A stretch of 13,013 nt of DNA, taken from positions 1 through 13,013 of the forward strand of contig JAODMA010000312.1 of NCBI GenBank assembly GCA_025464545.1. Reading direction: 5' to 3'. The notes below the pieces were generated by a model. That model searched no databases. It worked only from the letters and a program-made list of their open reading frames with translations, and was not told the DNA's origin. Below are positions 1-6,162 of the stretch, in pieces. The DNA comes from Arthrobacter sp. GTDB lineage: Bacteria; Actinomycetota; Actinomycetes; Actinomycetales; Micrococcaceae. A program made the translations under genes and the position numbers. Each line of letters opens with the position of its first letter. The stretch's first letter is position 1.

Positions 1-22
1 ACAAGGAAATGCGGCTCCGGTC

Positions 23-46
23 GTTCGGGTTCGGGTGCGGGTGCGG
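23..46. repeat. short tandem hexamer repeat
   Basis: Four hexamers stand head to tail: GTTCGG twice (23-34), then GTGCGG twice (35-46). If the minus strand is coding in the frame of ATG 185, they specify alternating Ala-Pro and Glu-Pro residues. Otherwise this is a simple low-complexity tract. No function is implied. Confidence 0.6.
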
Positions 47-90
47 GCGCCGCGGCGGGGCAGGACTGGGGCACGGCCCCCTGCCCGGAG

Positions 91-169
91 GGACATGCCC
101 AAGTTTCGGGCCTGCGGGTGGGCAGGATGGCACCATGTCCAGCGCTCGGGGCGAGGGGCGGGCATGTCC
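91..169. repeat. perfect 10-bp inverted repeat
   Basis: GGACATGCCC at 91-100 is exactly inverted as GGGCATGTCC at 160-169, separated by 59 bp. A further partial copy of the right arm (CATGTCC) lies at 134-140. The arms sit 126-204 bp before the rhodanese start, so they could be paired regulator sites. The long spacer makes a hairpin less likely than two separate sites. Function is unknown. Confidence 0.5.
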
Positions 170-281
170 ACCTCAAAACAGCCATGAGGCCTCCTTTGCC
201 TTTCCCAGAAGCGTAACGTGCTGCCCGCGGGGGTGCGCTCCCAGCGGCTGGCGATACGCTGGAGGCAGATCCCAATTCTGC

Positions 282-289
282 GGAAAGGA
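282..289 (+). promoter_or_regulatory. Shine-Dalgarno of the rhodanese gene
   Basis: GGAAAGGA lies five bases before the ATG at 295. This fixes the rhodanese start over other in-frame choices and marks the real gene relative to the overlapping ORF in another frame. Confidence 0.7.
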
Positions 290-294
290 CGACC

Positions 295-621
295 ATGAGC
301 GACTTCGACACTGTCACCGTGTCTGACATCCCCGAAGGGGCCAGGATCCTCGATGTCCGCGAGGACTATGAGTGGGTGGCCGGCCACGCGGAGGGAGCCC
401 TGCACATTCCCCTGGACCAGCTTCCGGCCCGGATCGATGAACTGGACCCGGACGAGGACCTCTACCTCATCTGCCGCACCGGCGGACGCTCCTTCCGCGC
501 CGCACAGTGGCTCGTGGGCCAGGGGTACTCCGCGCTGAACGTCGCCGGCGGAATGGACCAATGGATCGAAACCGGTAAGCCGCTGGTGTCCGACAACGGG
601 CTCAAACCAGTAATCCTGTAA
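295..621 (+). CDS. single-domain rhodanese-like sulfurtransferase
   Basis: This 108-residue protein is one rhodanese domain, the usual size for stand-alone (GlpE/PspE-like) members. The domain is visible from the ILDVRE strand (residues 18-23) through the catalytic loop CRTGGRS (60-66) to the GGM-W segment near residues 85-90. Cys60 is the expected persulfide-forming nucleophile. The family moves sulfane sulfur from a donor such as thiosulfate or a protein persulfide to an acceptor. There is no signal peptide, so it should be cytoplasmic. The loop has six residues after Cys, as in sulfurtransferases, rather than the longer loop of Cdc25-type phosphatases. It ends 18 bp before pheA on the same strand, so co-transcription is likely. 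A role linked to Phe synthesis is not implied by the sequence, and the sulfur acceptor cannot be told. Confidence 0.93.
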   Translation: MSDFDTVTVSDIPEGARILDVREDYEWVAGHAEGALHIPLDQLPARIDELDPDEDLYLICRTGGRSFRAAQWLVGQGYSALNVAGGMDQWIETGKPLVSDNGLKPVIL

Positions 622-639
622 GCGAAGAAAGAAGGGCCG

Positions 640-1620
640 ATGCCCGCATCACCCGTTACCTATACCTTCCTCGGACCCGTGGGCACCTTCACCGAGGCCG
701 CGCTGATGCAGGTGCCGGACGCGGCGGACGCCATCCGCATCCCCGCGTCCAACGTGAATTCGGCGCTCGACAAGGTCCGGGACGGTTCGGCTGATGCGGC
801 CATGGTGCCGATCGAAAACTCTGTTGAAGGCGGCGTCACGGCAACCCTGGACGCGATCGCCACGGGCCAGGAGCTTCGCATCCTCCGTGAGGCCCTCGTG
901 CCGATCAGCTTCGTCCTCGTGGCACGCCCCGGCGTCCGGATCGAGGACATCCGCCGGATCTCCACCCACGGCCACGCCTGGGCGCAATGCCGGCTCTGGG
1001 TCGACGCCAACATTCCTAACGCGGAATACATTCCGGGCTCCTCTACGGCCGCGGCCGCGATGGGGCTCCTCGAGGCAGACCCGCTCTACGACGCCGCGAT
1101 CTGCGCGCCGATCGTAGCTACGGAGCAGCCCGGACTCGCCGTCCTGGCCGAGAACATCGGCGACAATCCCGGCGCGGTGACCCGCTTCGTCCTGGTGGGG
1201 CGTCCGGGGTCCCTGCCAGAGCCGACCGGCGCGGACAAGACCACTGTCGTGGTTCCGCTGCCGGAGGACCGGCCGGGCGCTTTGATGGAGATCCTGGACC
1301 AGTTCGCAACGCGCGGGGTCAACCTCAGCCGCATTGAATCCCGGCCCACCGGCCAGTATCTGGGACACTACTTCTTCAGCATCGACGCGGACGGCCACGT
1401 CTCTGATGCGCGGGTAGCGGACGCCCTCGCCGGGCTGCACCGGATCAGTCCCGCGACCCGCTTCCTCGGTTCCTACGGCCGCGCCGACGGTCAACGGACA
1501 GCGGTGGCCCCGCACACTTCCGATCAGGCATTCCGTGCGGCGCATTCATGGGTGAAAGACATTCTCGGGGGAGCATCTGTGGTGCCGGAATATACGGTCG
1601 ATGCTTCGCCCAGAGCGTAG
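640..1620 (+). CDS. pheA: prephenate dehydratase
   Basis: This enzyme converts prephenate to phenylpyruvate, the committed step of phenylalanine synthesis, in the cytoplasm. The 326-residue protein is a monofunctional PDT-ACT type without a chorismate mutase domain, as is usual in Actinobacteria. The PDT domain (about residues 5-190) shows the N-terminal FLGPVGTFTE, the ENSVEGGV motif (59-66) and the catalytic Thr-Arg-Phe (181-183). A C-terminal ACT domain (about 201-282) carries GALMEIL (213-219) and ESRP (233-236), the Phe-binding region used for feedback inhibition. The tail after residue 282 is variable. A purine-rich GAAAGAAGGG precedes the ATG. The rhodanese gene lies 18 bp upstream, so the two probably share a transcript. 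The pheA-to-serS neighbourhood also occurs in other Actinobacteria such as mycobacteria, which fits a conserved chromosomal region. Confidence 0.97.
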   Translation: MPASPVTYTFLGPVGTFTEAALMQVPDAADAIRIPASNVNSALDKVRDGSADAAMVPIENSVEGGVTATLDAIATGQELRILREALVPISFVLVARPGVRIEDIRRISTHGHAWAQCRLWVDANIPNAEYIPGSSTAAAAMGLLEADPLYDAAICAPIVATEQPGLAVLAENIGDNPGAVTRFVLVGRPGSLPEPTGADKTTVVVPLPEDRPGALMEILDQFATRGVNLSRIESRPTGQYLGHYFFSIDADGHVSDARVADALAGLHRISPATRFLGSYGRADGQRTAVAPHTSDQAFRAAHSWVKDILGGASVVPEYTVDASPRA

Positions 1621-1640
1621 ACAAATGCCGCTAAGGGCAC

Positions 1641-1669
1641 TTCCACGCCTACCAAACAGTGCGTATGCT
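1641..1669 (+). promoter_or_regulatory. possible promoter of the small charged protein gene
   Basis: A TATGCT hexamer (1664-1669) fits the actinobacterial TANNNT -10 pattern. A poor -35-like TTCCAC (1641-1646) stands 17 bp upstream. The gap after pheA (1621-1715) shows no strong terminator, so read-through from pheA is also possible. Confidence 0.25.
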
Positions 1670-1715
1670 TGCCTGATCCATATTGGGGGAAGTCCCCGAA
1701 CGGAGGGAGCAGGTC

Positions 1716-1952
1716 ATGTCAGGTACCAGCACCGAAAACGACGGCCAGGGAATGATTGTGAATCCCAAGCCGAGGGCTGATAACCAGGACTGGGACGGTG
1801 ACGACGCCGACCGTGCTGACCGGCTGCGCTTCGAAGAGGAGCAGGCAATGATCCGGGAGCAGTCCGAGGCCCGCGCTGCCAGGGCAGCCGCGGAGGCCAA
1901 GAAGTCCGCCGATGCGGAAGTCACTGCTTCGAAGAAGAAAGCCAGCGCCTAG
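1716..1952 (+). CDS. small highly charged hypothetical protein
   Basis: This 78-residue protein is not recognised. The ATG at 1716 is preferred over an in-frame TTG at 1683 because GGAGG (1702-1706) lies nine bases before it. The first 30 residues are polar and acidic. Residues 31-69 form one predicted amphipathic helix rich in Glu, Arg and Ala, compatible with a short coiled coil, and the C-terminus is Lys/Ala-rich. There is no signal peptide, membrane segment, cysteine or catalytic motif, so it is probably a cytoplasmic structural or partner protein. Base composition matches its neighbours. Its TAG stop (1950-1952) overlaps the stop of the convergent lipid kinase gene in a CTAG. The sequence gives no function. 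Confidence 0.72.
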   Translation: MSGTSTENDGQGMIVNPKPRADNQDWDGDDADRADRLRFEEEQAMIREQSEARAARAAAEAKKSADAEVTASKKKASA

Positions 1953-3013
1953 TCTTCCTCGGTGCCGTCCCTGACGCGTACCAGCAAGGAACCGGGTGCC
2001 ACCTGCACAGTCACGGTCGTCGCCTCGCCCGAAGGGTCGCCGTCGATCTGGGTGGCCATGGGTTCCGCGCTCCGGATGGTCACTTTGCCGGAGCGGTAGT
2101 AGCTCATCACCGGCAGGTTCCGCCTGTGCTTGAGCACGATTTTTGTATACATTGCGAGCCAGCCGATTGCGCTGCGGGGGCTCATGACCACCACATCCAG
2201 CATTCCGTCGTCGATCATGGCCTGCGGGATGAAGTCGATTCCGCCGGGAATCAGACCGCAGTTGGCGAACAGCACGCTACGGATCTTCCGGCTCTGTTCC
2301 GGCTGGTCATCGAGCGCGATCGAGACCTTCTTGCGCCGCCCCGGAAGGTGCCGGACCCCGGCCTCGGTGTACGCAAGCCAGCCCACCGCCTTCTTCAGCC
2401 CGTCGCTGGTGTCGCCCACGATCTCGGCGTCCATGCCGATGCCGGCAATCACAAGGAAGGTGTGTTCCGCTGACTGACCGGTCCGGGAGTTGGCCACCCG
2501 CATCCGCGCGGTGTCGATGAACCGCTGGTGGCCGAAGAGGGCGGTCTGCACGTTTCCGGACAGGTCGTTCACGTCCAGATGGATGTTGCGGGCCAGGAGG
2601 TTGCCGGTGCCGAGCGGGATCAGTCCCATGGCGATGTCCGTCTTGGCCAGGTACTCGGCCACGACGCGTACCGTTCCGTCGCCGCCGCCCACCAGGACGA
2701 CGTCGGCCCCGTACTCCGACGCTTCCCGGACCTGGGAGAACCCGGGGTCCTCCGCGGTTGTCTCGAAAAAGCGCGGAGGCTCCCAGCCGGCCCCGGCGCA
2801 GGCATTTTCGATCAGGAGGCGGGCCTCGCCCGATTTGGCCTTGATCGGATTCATCACGACGGCCACTTTTTGCTGGCCCATGCCAGGGCTGTGCGTTTGC
2901 TCCCAGACGGCACTCCGGGTGTGCTTGGCCTTGAGCCTGCGCACCCCCCACCAGCTGGAGATGGCGAACGCCAGGACTCCAGCGATGATGAGGTACAGCA
3001 GCCAGTCGCTCAT
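1949..3013 (-). CDS. diacylglycerol/lipid kinase family protein, N-terminally anchored
   Basis: This 354-residue protein belongs to the DAGK-catalytic (YegS/DgkB/LCB5) family. These enzymes use ATP to phosphorylate diacylglycerol or a related lipid, recycling it into phospholipid synthesis. The nucleotide-binding GGGDGT is at 109-114 and GTGNLLARN at 135-143. The C-terminal lobe shows DDGMLDV (268-274) and QIDGDPSG (322-329), the usual family motifs. One hydrophobic helix (about residues 4-20), followed by Arg/Lys-rich residues, predicts a single membrane anchor with the kinase domain in the cytoplasm. Many bacterial homologues lack this anchor. A GGAG lies four bases before the ATG (plus-strand 3018-3021). 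The gene is divergent from serS across 78 bp and overlaps the stop of the small gene at its 3' end. The exact lipid substrate cannot be told. Confidence 0.92.
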   Translation of the reverse strand: MSDWLLYLIIAGVLAFAISSWWGVRRLKAKHTRSAVWEQTHSPGMGQQKVAVVMNPIKAKSGEARLLIENACAGAGWEPPRFFETTAEDPGFSQVREASEYGADVVLVGGGDGTVRVVAEYLAKTDIAMGLIPLGTGNLLARNIHLDVNDLSGNVQTALFGHQRFIDTARMRVANSRTGQSAEHTFLVIAGIGMDAEIVGDTSDGLKKAVGWLAYTEAGVRHLPGRRKKVSIALDDQPEQSRKIRSVLFANCGLIPGGIDFIPQAMIDDGMLDVVVMSPRSAIGWLAMYTKIVLKHRRNLPVMSYYRSGKVTIRSAEPMATQIDGDPSGEATTVTVQVAPGSLLVRVRDGTEED

Positions 3014-3022
3014 TGTGCTCCA

Positions 3023-3028
3023 ACACTA
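3023..3028 (-). promoter_or_regulatory. candidate -10 element of the lipid kinase gene
   Basis: TAGTGT on the minus strand ends nine bases before the ATG, so the predicted 5' leader is only a few bases. No -35 hexamer is recognisable at 16-18 bp. A GGAG lies between the hexamer and the start codon, so a promoter further upstream with normal ribosome binding is an alternative. Confidence 0.3.
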
Positions 3029-3079
3029 TCCCGCCGCTGCCCTGCGGCCGGATTGCCAGGTAATGCGTACCGGATTGGT

Positions 3080-3085
3080 TAGTCT
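3080..3085 (+). promoter_or_regulatory. candidate -10 element giving a leaderless serS transcript
   Basis: TAGTCT fits TANNNT and ends six bases before the GTG of serS, which would put the transcription start at or next to the start codon. No Shine-Dalgarno sequence precedes the GTG. A TTGCCA at 3053-3058 resembles a -35 box, but its 21-bp spacing is too long to count as firm support. Confidence 0.45.
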
Positions 3086-3091
3086 TGTCTG

Positions 3092-4372
3092 GTGATCGAC
3101 GTAAAAGACCTCAGCGAAAATCCGGACAAGTTCCGTGCCAGCCAGCGCGCCCGTGGCGCCGACGACTCCGTGGTGGACGCGATCATCGCCGCGGACTCGT
3201 CCCGGCGTGCCGCCCTGATCCACTTCGAGAACCTCAGGGCCGAACAGAACGCCTACGGCAAGAAGGTGGCCCAGGCCAAGGGCGAGGAGAAGCAGGCCCT
3301 GCTGGCCGAGCTCAAGGTCCTCGCGGCCGCGGTCAAAGCAGCTTCCGCCGAGGCCGACGTCGCACAGGCCGCCCACGAAGAGCTGCTCCGGGCGATCCCG
3401 AACCTCATCGAGGACGGCGTCCCCGAAGGCGGCGAGGATGACTACATCGTCGTCAAGACCGTGGGCGCGCCCCGCGAATTCACCGACTTCGAGCCCAAGG
3501 ACCACCTGGAGATCGGCGAGCTGATCGGCGCCATCGATATGGAACGCGGCGCCAAGGTCTCCGGCTCGCGTTTCTACTTCCTGCGCGGCGTCGGTGCCCG
3601 GCTGGAGATGGCACTGCTGCAGATGGCCATGGAGCAGGCCATCGACGCCGGCTTCGTTCCGATGATCACGCCCACGCTGGTCCGGCCGGAAACGATGCAG
3701 GGCACCGGTTTTGACGTCAAGCACGACGCCGAAATCTACCGTCTCGCCGAAGACGACCTTTACCTGGTGGGCACCTCCGAAGTGCCCCTGGCCGGCTACC
3801 ACGCGGACGAGATCCTGGACCTCTCCGCCGGCCCGATCCGTTTCGCGGGGCAGAGCTCCTGCTACCGCCGCGAGGCCGGCTCGCACGGCAAGGACACCCG
3901 CGGCATCATCCGGGTCCACCAGTTCAACAAGGTCGAGATGTTCGTCTACACCACGGTGGAAGAGGCGGCCGCCGAGCACGCCCGCCTGCTCGCCTGGGAA
4001 GAGGAAATGCTGGCGAAGTGCGAACTGCCGTACCGCGTGATCGACACCGCCGCGGGTGATCTTGGCAATTCCGCTGCCCGGAAGTACGACTGCGAGGCAT
4101 GGGTCCCCACCCAAGGCGCCTACCGGGAGCTGACGTCCACGTCCAACTGCACGACCTTCCAGGCCCGCCGGCTCAACATCCGCGAACGCGTCGTCAACGA
4201 GGAGGGCGTCTCCAAGGGCACCCGCGCCGTCGCCACGCTGAACGGGACGCTCGCGACCACCCGCTGGATCGTCGCCATCCTGGAGCATCACCAGAACCCG
4301 GACGGCTCGGTCAACGTTCCCGCTGCCCTGCAGAAGTACCTCGGCGGGATGACGGTCTTCCCGGTCCTGTAG
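3092..4372 (+). CDS. serS: seryl-tRNA synthetase
   Basis: This enzyme charges tRNA-Ser (and tRNA-Sec where present) with serine in the cytoplasm and is essential for translation. The 426-residue length is normal for bacterial SerRS. Residues 1-110 form the N-terminal helical arm, with a long Ala/Glu/Lys-rich coiled coil at about 30-100 that contacts the tRNA long variable arm. The class II core follows: the serine-binding TSE (228-230), motif 2 with [15 protein letters not shown] starting at 257, and motif 3 around NGTLATTRW (384-392). The start is GTG at 3092; no Shine-Dalgarno precedes it, whereas a -10-like TAGTCT does. An ORF of 421 codons on the opposite strand is only a shadow of this gene. 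The gene is monocistronic by context, with a strong hairpin 33 bp after the stop. Confidence 0.98.
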   Translation: MIDVKDLSENPDKFRASQRARGADDSVVDAIIAADSSRRAALIHFENLRAEQNAYGKKVAQAKGEEKQALLAELKVLAAAVKAASAEADVAQAAHEELLRAIPNLIEDGVPEGGEDDYIVVKTVGAPREFTDFEPKDHLEIGELIGAIDMERGAKVSGSRFYFLRGVGARLEMALLQMAMEQAIDAGFVPMITPTLVRPETMQGTGFDVKHDAEIYRLAEDDLYLVGTSEVPLAGYHADEILDLSAGPIRFAGQSSCYRREAGSHGKDTRGIIRVHQFNKVEMFVYTTVEEAAAEHARLLAWEEEMLAKCELPYRVIDTAAGDLGNSAARKYDCEAWVPTQGAYRELTSTSNCTTFQARRLNIRERVVNEEGVSKGTRAVATLNGTLATTRWIVAILEHHQNPDGSVNVPAALQKYLGGMTVFPVL

Positions 4373-4405
4373 CGGCCCTCCGGACGCACACCGCTAACGA
4401 CGGTA

Positions 4406-4455
4406 CGCAAGTGCCCCCGCGGCGCCGGAATTCGGGCGTCGCGGGGGCATTTGCG
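4406..4455 (+). terminator. 21-bp hairpin, probable serS terminator
   Basis: Positions 4406-4426 pair with 4435-4455 across an eight-base loop, giving 21 paired positions with two G-U wobbles (around 4411/4450 and 4422/4439). The G/C-rich core reads TGCCCCCGCG on the left arm. The short T run (4450-4452) is partly inside the stem, so termination may depend on hairpin strength rather than a long U tract. It is near-symmetrical and could work in either direction. Confidence 0.75.
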
Positions 4456-4475
4456 CGGCGGCGGGAACGGCCGGT

Positions 4476-4509
4476 GTTCCGCGGAGAGTTCACGATCAGT
4501 TCACCGCGT
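4476..4509 (+). promoter_or_regulatory. candidate PhoP (PHO) box, 11-bp direct repeats of GTTCAC
   Basis: GTTCAC occurs at 4488-4493 and again at 4499-4504, exactly 11 bp apart and on the same strand. A weaker GTTCCG stands at 4476-4481. Direct repeat units of 11 bp with a conserved GTTCAC start are the known form of the PhoP box in Streptomyces and of related OmpR-type phosphate regulators. The repeats end about 50-60 bp before the HAD phosphatase start, a suitable place for an activator just upstream of a promoter. Only the core of each unit matches; the distal bases are divergent. Confidence 0.5.
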
Positions 4510-4560
4510 CCTGTGGCGTGGATCCTAGCGGCGCCCGCGGGTGTCTGCTCTACTAGGGAG

Positions 4561-5433
4561 ATGACAACATTGACTGAATCCTCAGTCGCCGGCAACGATG
4601 ACCGGCGAAATAACGACCAGAACAACCCGAACCACAATGGCCACAAGCTGATGGTGGCACTCGACGTCGACGGTACGCTCGTCGACCACGACGGCCACAT
4701 GTCGGTTCCCGTCCGCGAAGCAGCCCAGGATGTCGTGGCGGCCGGCCACCACGTCACCATCGCCACGGGCCGTTCACTCAACGCGACGCTGCCCATCATC
4801 GAGCACATCGGCATCGACAACGGCTACGCCGTCTGCTCCAACGGCGGCGTCACCCTCCGGCTCGATTCCAGCCTGGCCGAGGGCTACGAGGTCATCCACA
4901 AGGCAACCTTTGACCCGGGCCCCGTGCTCCGCGCGCTGCGCAAGCGGCTGCCCTCGGCCAAGTACGCCCTGGAGGACGAGGAAGGGAACTTCCTCTCCAC
5001 CGAACGCTTCCAGGACGCCAGCTTCGGCGTCGAGGCCATCGGCGTCGACTTCCAGACGATGCTCGAGGCCACCGCCGTGCGGGTTGTGGTTTTCAGCGCG
5101 GAAAACACGCCCGAGGAATTCAACACGGCCATCCGCCACATCGGCCTGGCCGGCGTGACCTACTCGGTCGGCTGGACCGCCTGGCTGGACATTGCCGCCG
5201 CCGGCGTCACCAAGGCCACCGCCCTGGAGCACCTCCGCGGCCGGCTGGACATCGAGGCGCACCGCACCGTCGCCGTCGGCGACGGCCGGAATGACATCGA
5301 GATGCTCACCTGGGCCGCCCGCGGCGTGGCGATGGGTCAAGCGCCGGAGGAAGTCATCGCGGCCGCGAACGAAGTCACGCATTCCGTGTACGACGACGGC
5401 GCCGCCCACGTGCTGCGAAGCCTCCTGCGGTAG
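4561..5433 (+). CDS. Cof-type HAD-IIB family phosphatase
   Basis: This 290-residue haloacid-dehalogenase hydrolase is probably a cytoplasmic phosphatase for sugar phosphates or similar small phosphoesters. Motif I is DVDGTL (35-40; Asp35 nucleophile, Asp37 acid/base). Motif II is the Thr in IATGRS (Thr69), motif III is Lys218 in GVTKAT, and motif IV is GDGRND (240-245) with the metal-binding Asp241 and Asp245. A C2-type cap lies between motifs II and III, as in the Cof/YbiV group. The first 28 residues are an Asn/Asp-rich, probably disordered extension. The start is uncertain. ATG 4561 directly abuts AGGGAG, leaving no normal spacing, so either the transcript is leaderless or the TTG at 4570, nine bases from AGGGAG, is used. 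A GTTCAC direct repeat upstream suggests phosphate control. The substrate is unknown. Confidence 0.92.
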   Translation: MTTLTESSVAGNDDRRNNDQNNPNHNGHKLMVALDVDGTLVDHDGHMSVPVREAAQDVVAAGHHVTIATGRSLNATLPIIEHIGIDNGYAVCSNGGVTLRLDSSLAEGYEVIHKATFDPGPVLRALRKRLPSAKYALEDEEGNFLSTERFQDASFGVEAIGVDFQTMLEATAVRVVVFSAENTPEEFNTAIRHIGLAGVTYSVGWTAWLDIAAAGVTKATALEHLRGRLDIEAHRTVAVGDGRNDIEMLTWAARGVAMGQAPEEVIAAANEVTHSVYDDGAAHVLRSLLR

Positions 5434-5447
5434 CGCCGGCGCCGGGC

Positions 5448-5476
5448 GTGCCCTGGCGGGCACCGCTCGGGAGCGG
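5448..5476. terminator. two adjacent hairpins between convergent genes
   Basis: GTGCCC at 5448-5453 pairs with GGGCAC at 5458-5463 around a TGGC loop. A second stem, CCGCT/AGCGG, follows at 5463-5476 around CGGG. They fill most of the 43-bp gap between the HAD gene and the convergent SatD-like gene, and could end transcription from both sides. There is no U tract on either side. Confidence 0.5.
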
Positions 5477-6076
5477 CTAACGGACCTCGAGGATGAGGCT
5501 TAGCAGGCGGGCCGCGGCGGGCCGAGCGGCATGCTCCTCGTTCCACTGGGCACGGGCAACGGCCTTGCTTACCGCCTGCGTGGTGATGCCGAGTTCCTCG
5601 GCGACGGCCTTTTGCTGCCCGCGGACGCCGGGGGTCAACAGGTCCAACACCCGCCACTCGGCCAGGCTCCTGTCGTGGACGATATGACCCAGGAGCCTCA
5701 GCACGGCCTCGGATTCCGCCGCGAGGTCCCCCAGCGGGCCTTCGACGGCTACCGGGATCCGTTCCTTACTGTTGCGCAGCCGGTCCACGGCGCGCCGGGC
5801 GTAGATCAGGCCATGGCCGGAGGCATCCTTGATCTGGTTGGGCAGCGGTTCATTCACCGGACCCACGCCGATTCCGACGTACCAACTGCCGCTGCGCAAT
5901 GCGATCATCGCGGCTTCCACCGCCTGATGCGCCGAGTCCACGATGCCCTGGACCTCGTCCTCCACGGAGCGGTCGAAATCGAGGCGCGCCGGAATATGCC
6001 GCAGGTCCTTGAGGAGCTGGGGCACGCGGTCGCCGTCGCGCCGGCTGTCGGTTTGGTTGATGGTCAGCGTGAACAT
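5477..6076 (-). CDS. SatD-like domain protein with C-terminal helix-turn-helix
   Basis: This 199-residue actinobacterial protein is probably a DNA-binding regulator. By eye the N-terminal half resembles the SatD family: DSRR at 10-13, EDEVQG at 39-44 (compare the GDEFQG pattern), a GIGVG strand at 68-72, and an Ala-Arg-Arg helix near 93. The C-terminal half holds a likely helix-turn-helix at about 152-178, with [19 protein letters not shown] typical of the second and recognition helices. There is no signal peptide or membrane segment. The start is ATG 6076. No Shine-Dalgarno is present, but a promoter TTGCCT-16 bp-TAGTGT ends ten bases before it. It is divergent from the phosphoketolase gene and convergent with the HAD gene. 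The SatD assignment is from pattern memory and needs a profile search. Its target and ligand are unknown. Confidence 0.7.
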   Translation of the reverse strand: MFTLTINQTDSRRDGDRVPQLLKDLRHIPARLDFDRSVEDEVQGIVDSAHQAVEAAMIALRSGSWYVGIGVGPVNEPLPNQIKDASGHGLIYARRAVDRLRNSKERIPVAVEGPLGDLAAESEAVLRLLGHIVHDRSLAEWRVLDLLTPGVRGQQKAVAEELGITTQAVSKAVARAQWNEEHAARPAAARLLSLILEVR

Positions 6077-6086
6077 TCTGGATCAA

Positions 6087-6114
6087 ACACTACCCGGTGG
6101 TAATCCGGAGGCAA
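6087..6114 (-). promoter_or_regulatory. candidate promoter of the SatD-like/HTH gene
   Basis: On the minus strand TTGCCT (plus-strand 6109-6114) and TAGTGT (6087-6092) are 16 bp apart. Transcription would begin about 6080, leaving at most about five bases before the ATG at 6076, so translation would be leaderless or nearly so. The absence of a Shine-Dalgarno agrees with this. Confidence 0.45.
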
Positions 6115-6125
6115 GCGTGGGACCG

Positions 6126-6138
6126 GACGGCCGCCGTC
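6126..6138. repeat. palindrome in divergent intergenic region (site 1)
   Basis: GACGGC and GCCGTC flank a single central C. It is a possible operator half of the region shared by the SatD-like gene and the phosphoketolase gene. G/C-rich DNA makes short palindromes common, so function is unproven. Confidence 0.35.
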
Positions 6139-6150
6139 GGGGTTGTGTCC

Positions 6151-6162
6151 CGTCCGCGGACG
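6151..6162. promoter_or_regulatory. perfect 12-bp palindrome, candidate operator
   Basis: CGTCCGCGGACG is identical on both strands. It lies 55 bp before the phosphoketolase GTG and 25 bp from the 6126-6138 palindrome (centre to centre about 24.5 bp). The position in a 140-bp divergent gap beside a gene for an HTH protein makes it a plausible binding site for that or another dimeric regulator. Confidence 0.4.

Larger units (their letters stand above)
1..294. other. G/C-rich upstream region without a convincing gene
   Basis: No reading frame here is persuasive. Several frames are open only because G/C-rich DNA has few stop codons. On the minus strand an ORF begins with ATG at 185-183, four bases after an AGGAGG (plus-strand 190-195), and runs off the left edge. 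It would encode a Pro-rich peptide with an alternating Ala-Pro/Glu-Pro stretch, but its third-position G/C is clearly lower than in the window's real genes. In plus frame 1 an open stretch ends at a TAA at 214-216, so the tail of an upstream gene cannot be excluded. Possible -10 hexamers for the downstream rhodanese are TAACGT at 214-219 and TACGCT at 255-260; neither has a good -35. Confidence 0.45.

Noticed and set aside
265..281. GCAGA/TCTGC hairpin just before the rhodanese ribosome-binding site as a riboswitch or attenuator
   Set aside because: Only five base pairs, no known aptamer features and no leader peptide or competing structure that I can see.
9..326. 105-codon ORF overlapping the rhodanese start
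   Set aside because: It lies in another frame from the rhodanese, has poor codon use and no recognisable content.
649..1545. 298-codon minus-strand ORF opposite pheA
   Set aside because: It is a shadow of a complete PDT-ACT protein.
3026..4291. Long minus-strand ORF (421 codons) opposite serS
   Set aside because: It is the complement of a clear seryl-tRNA synthetase with all class II motifs. G/C-rich coding DNA often leaves the opposite frame open, and the translation has no family features.
4099..4560. Upstream extension of the HAD phosphatase frame into serS
   Set aside because: It would overlap serS by 274 bases out of frame and run through the terminator hairpin. The HAD fold begins near residue 30 from ATG 4561.
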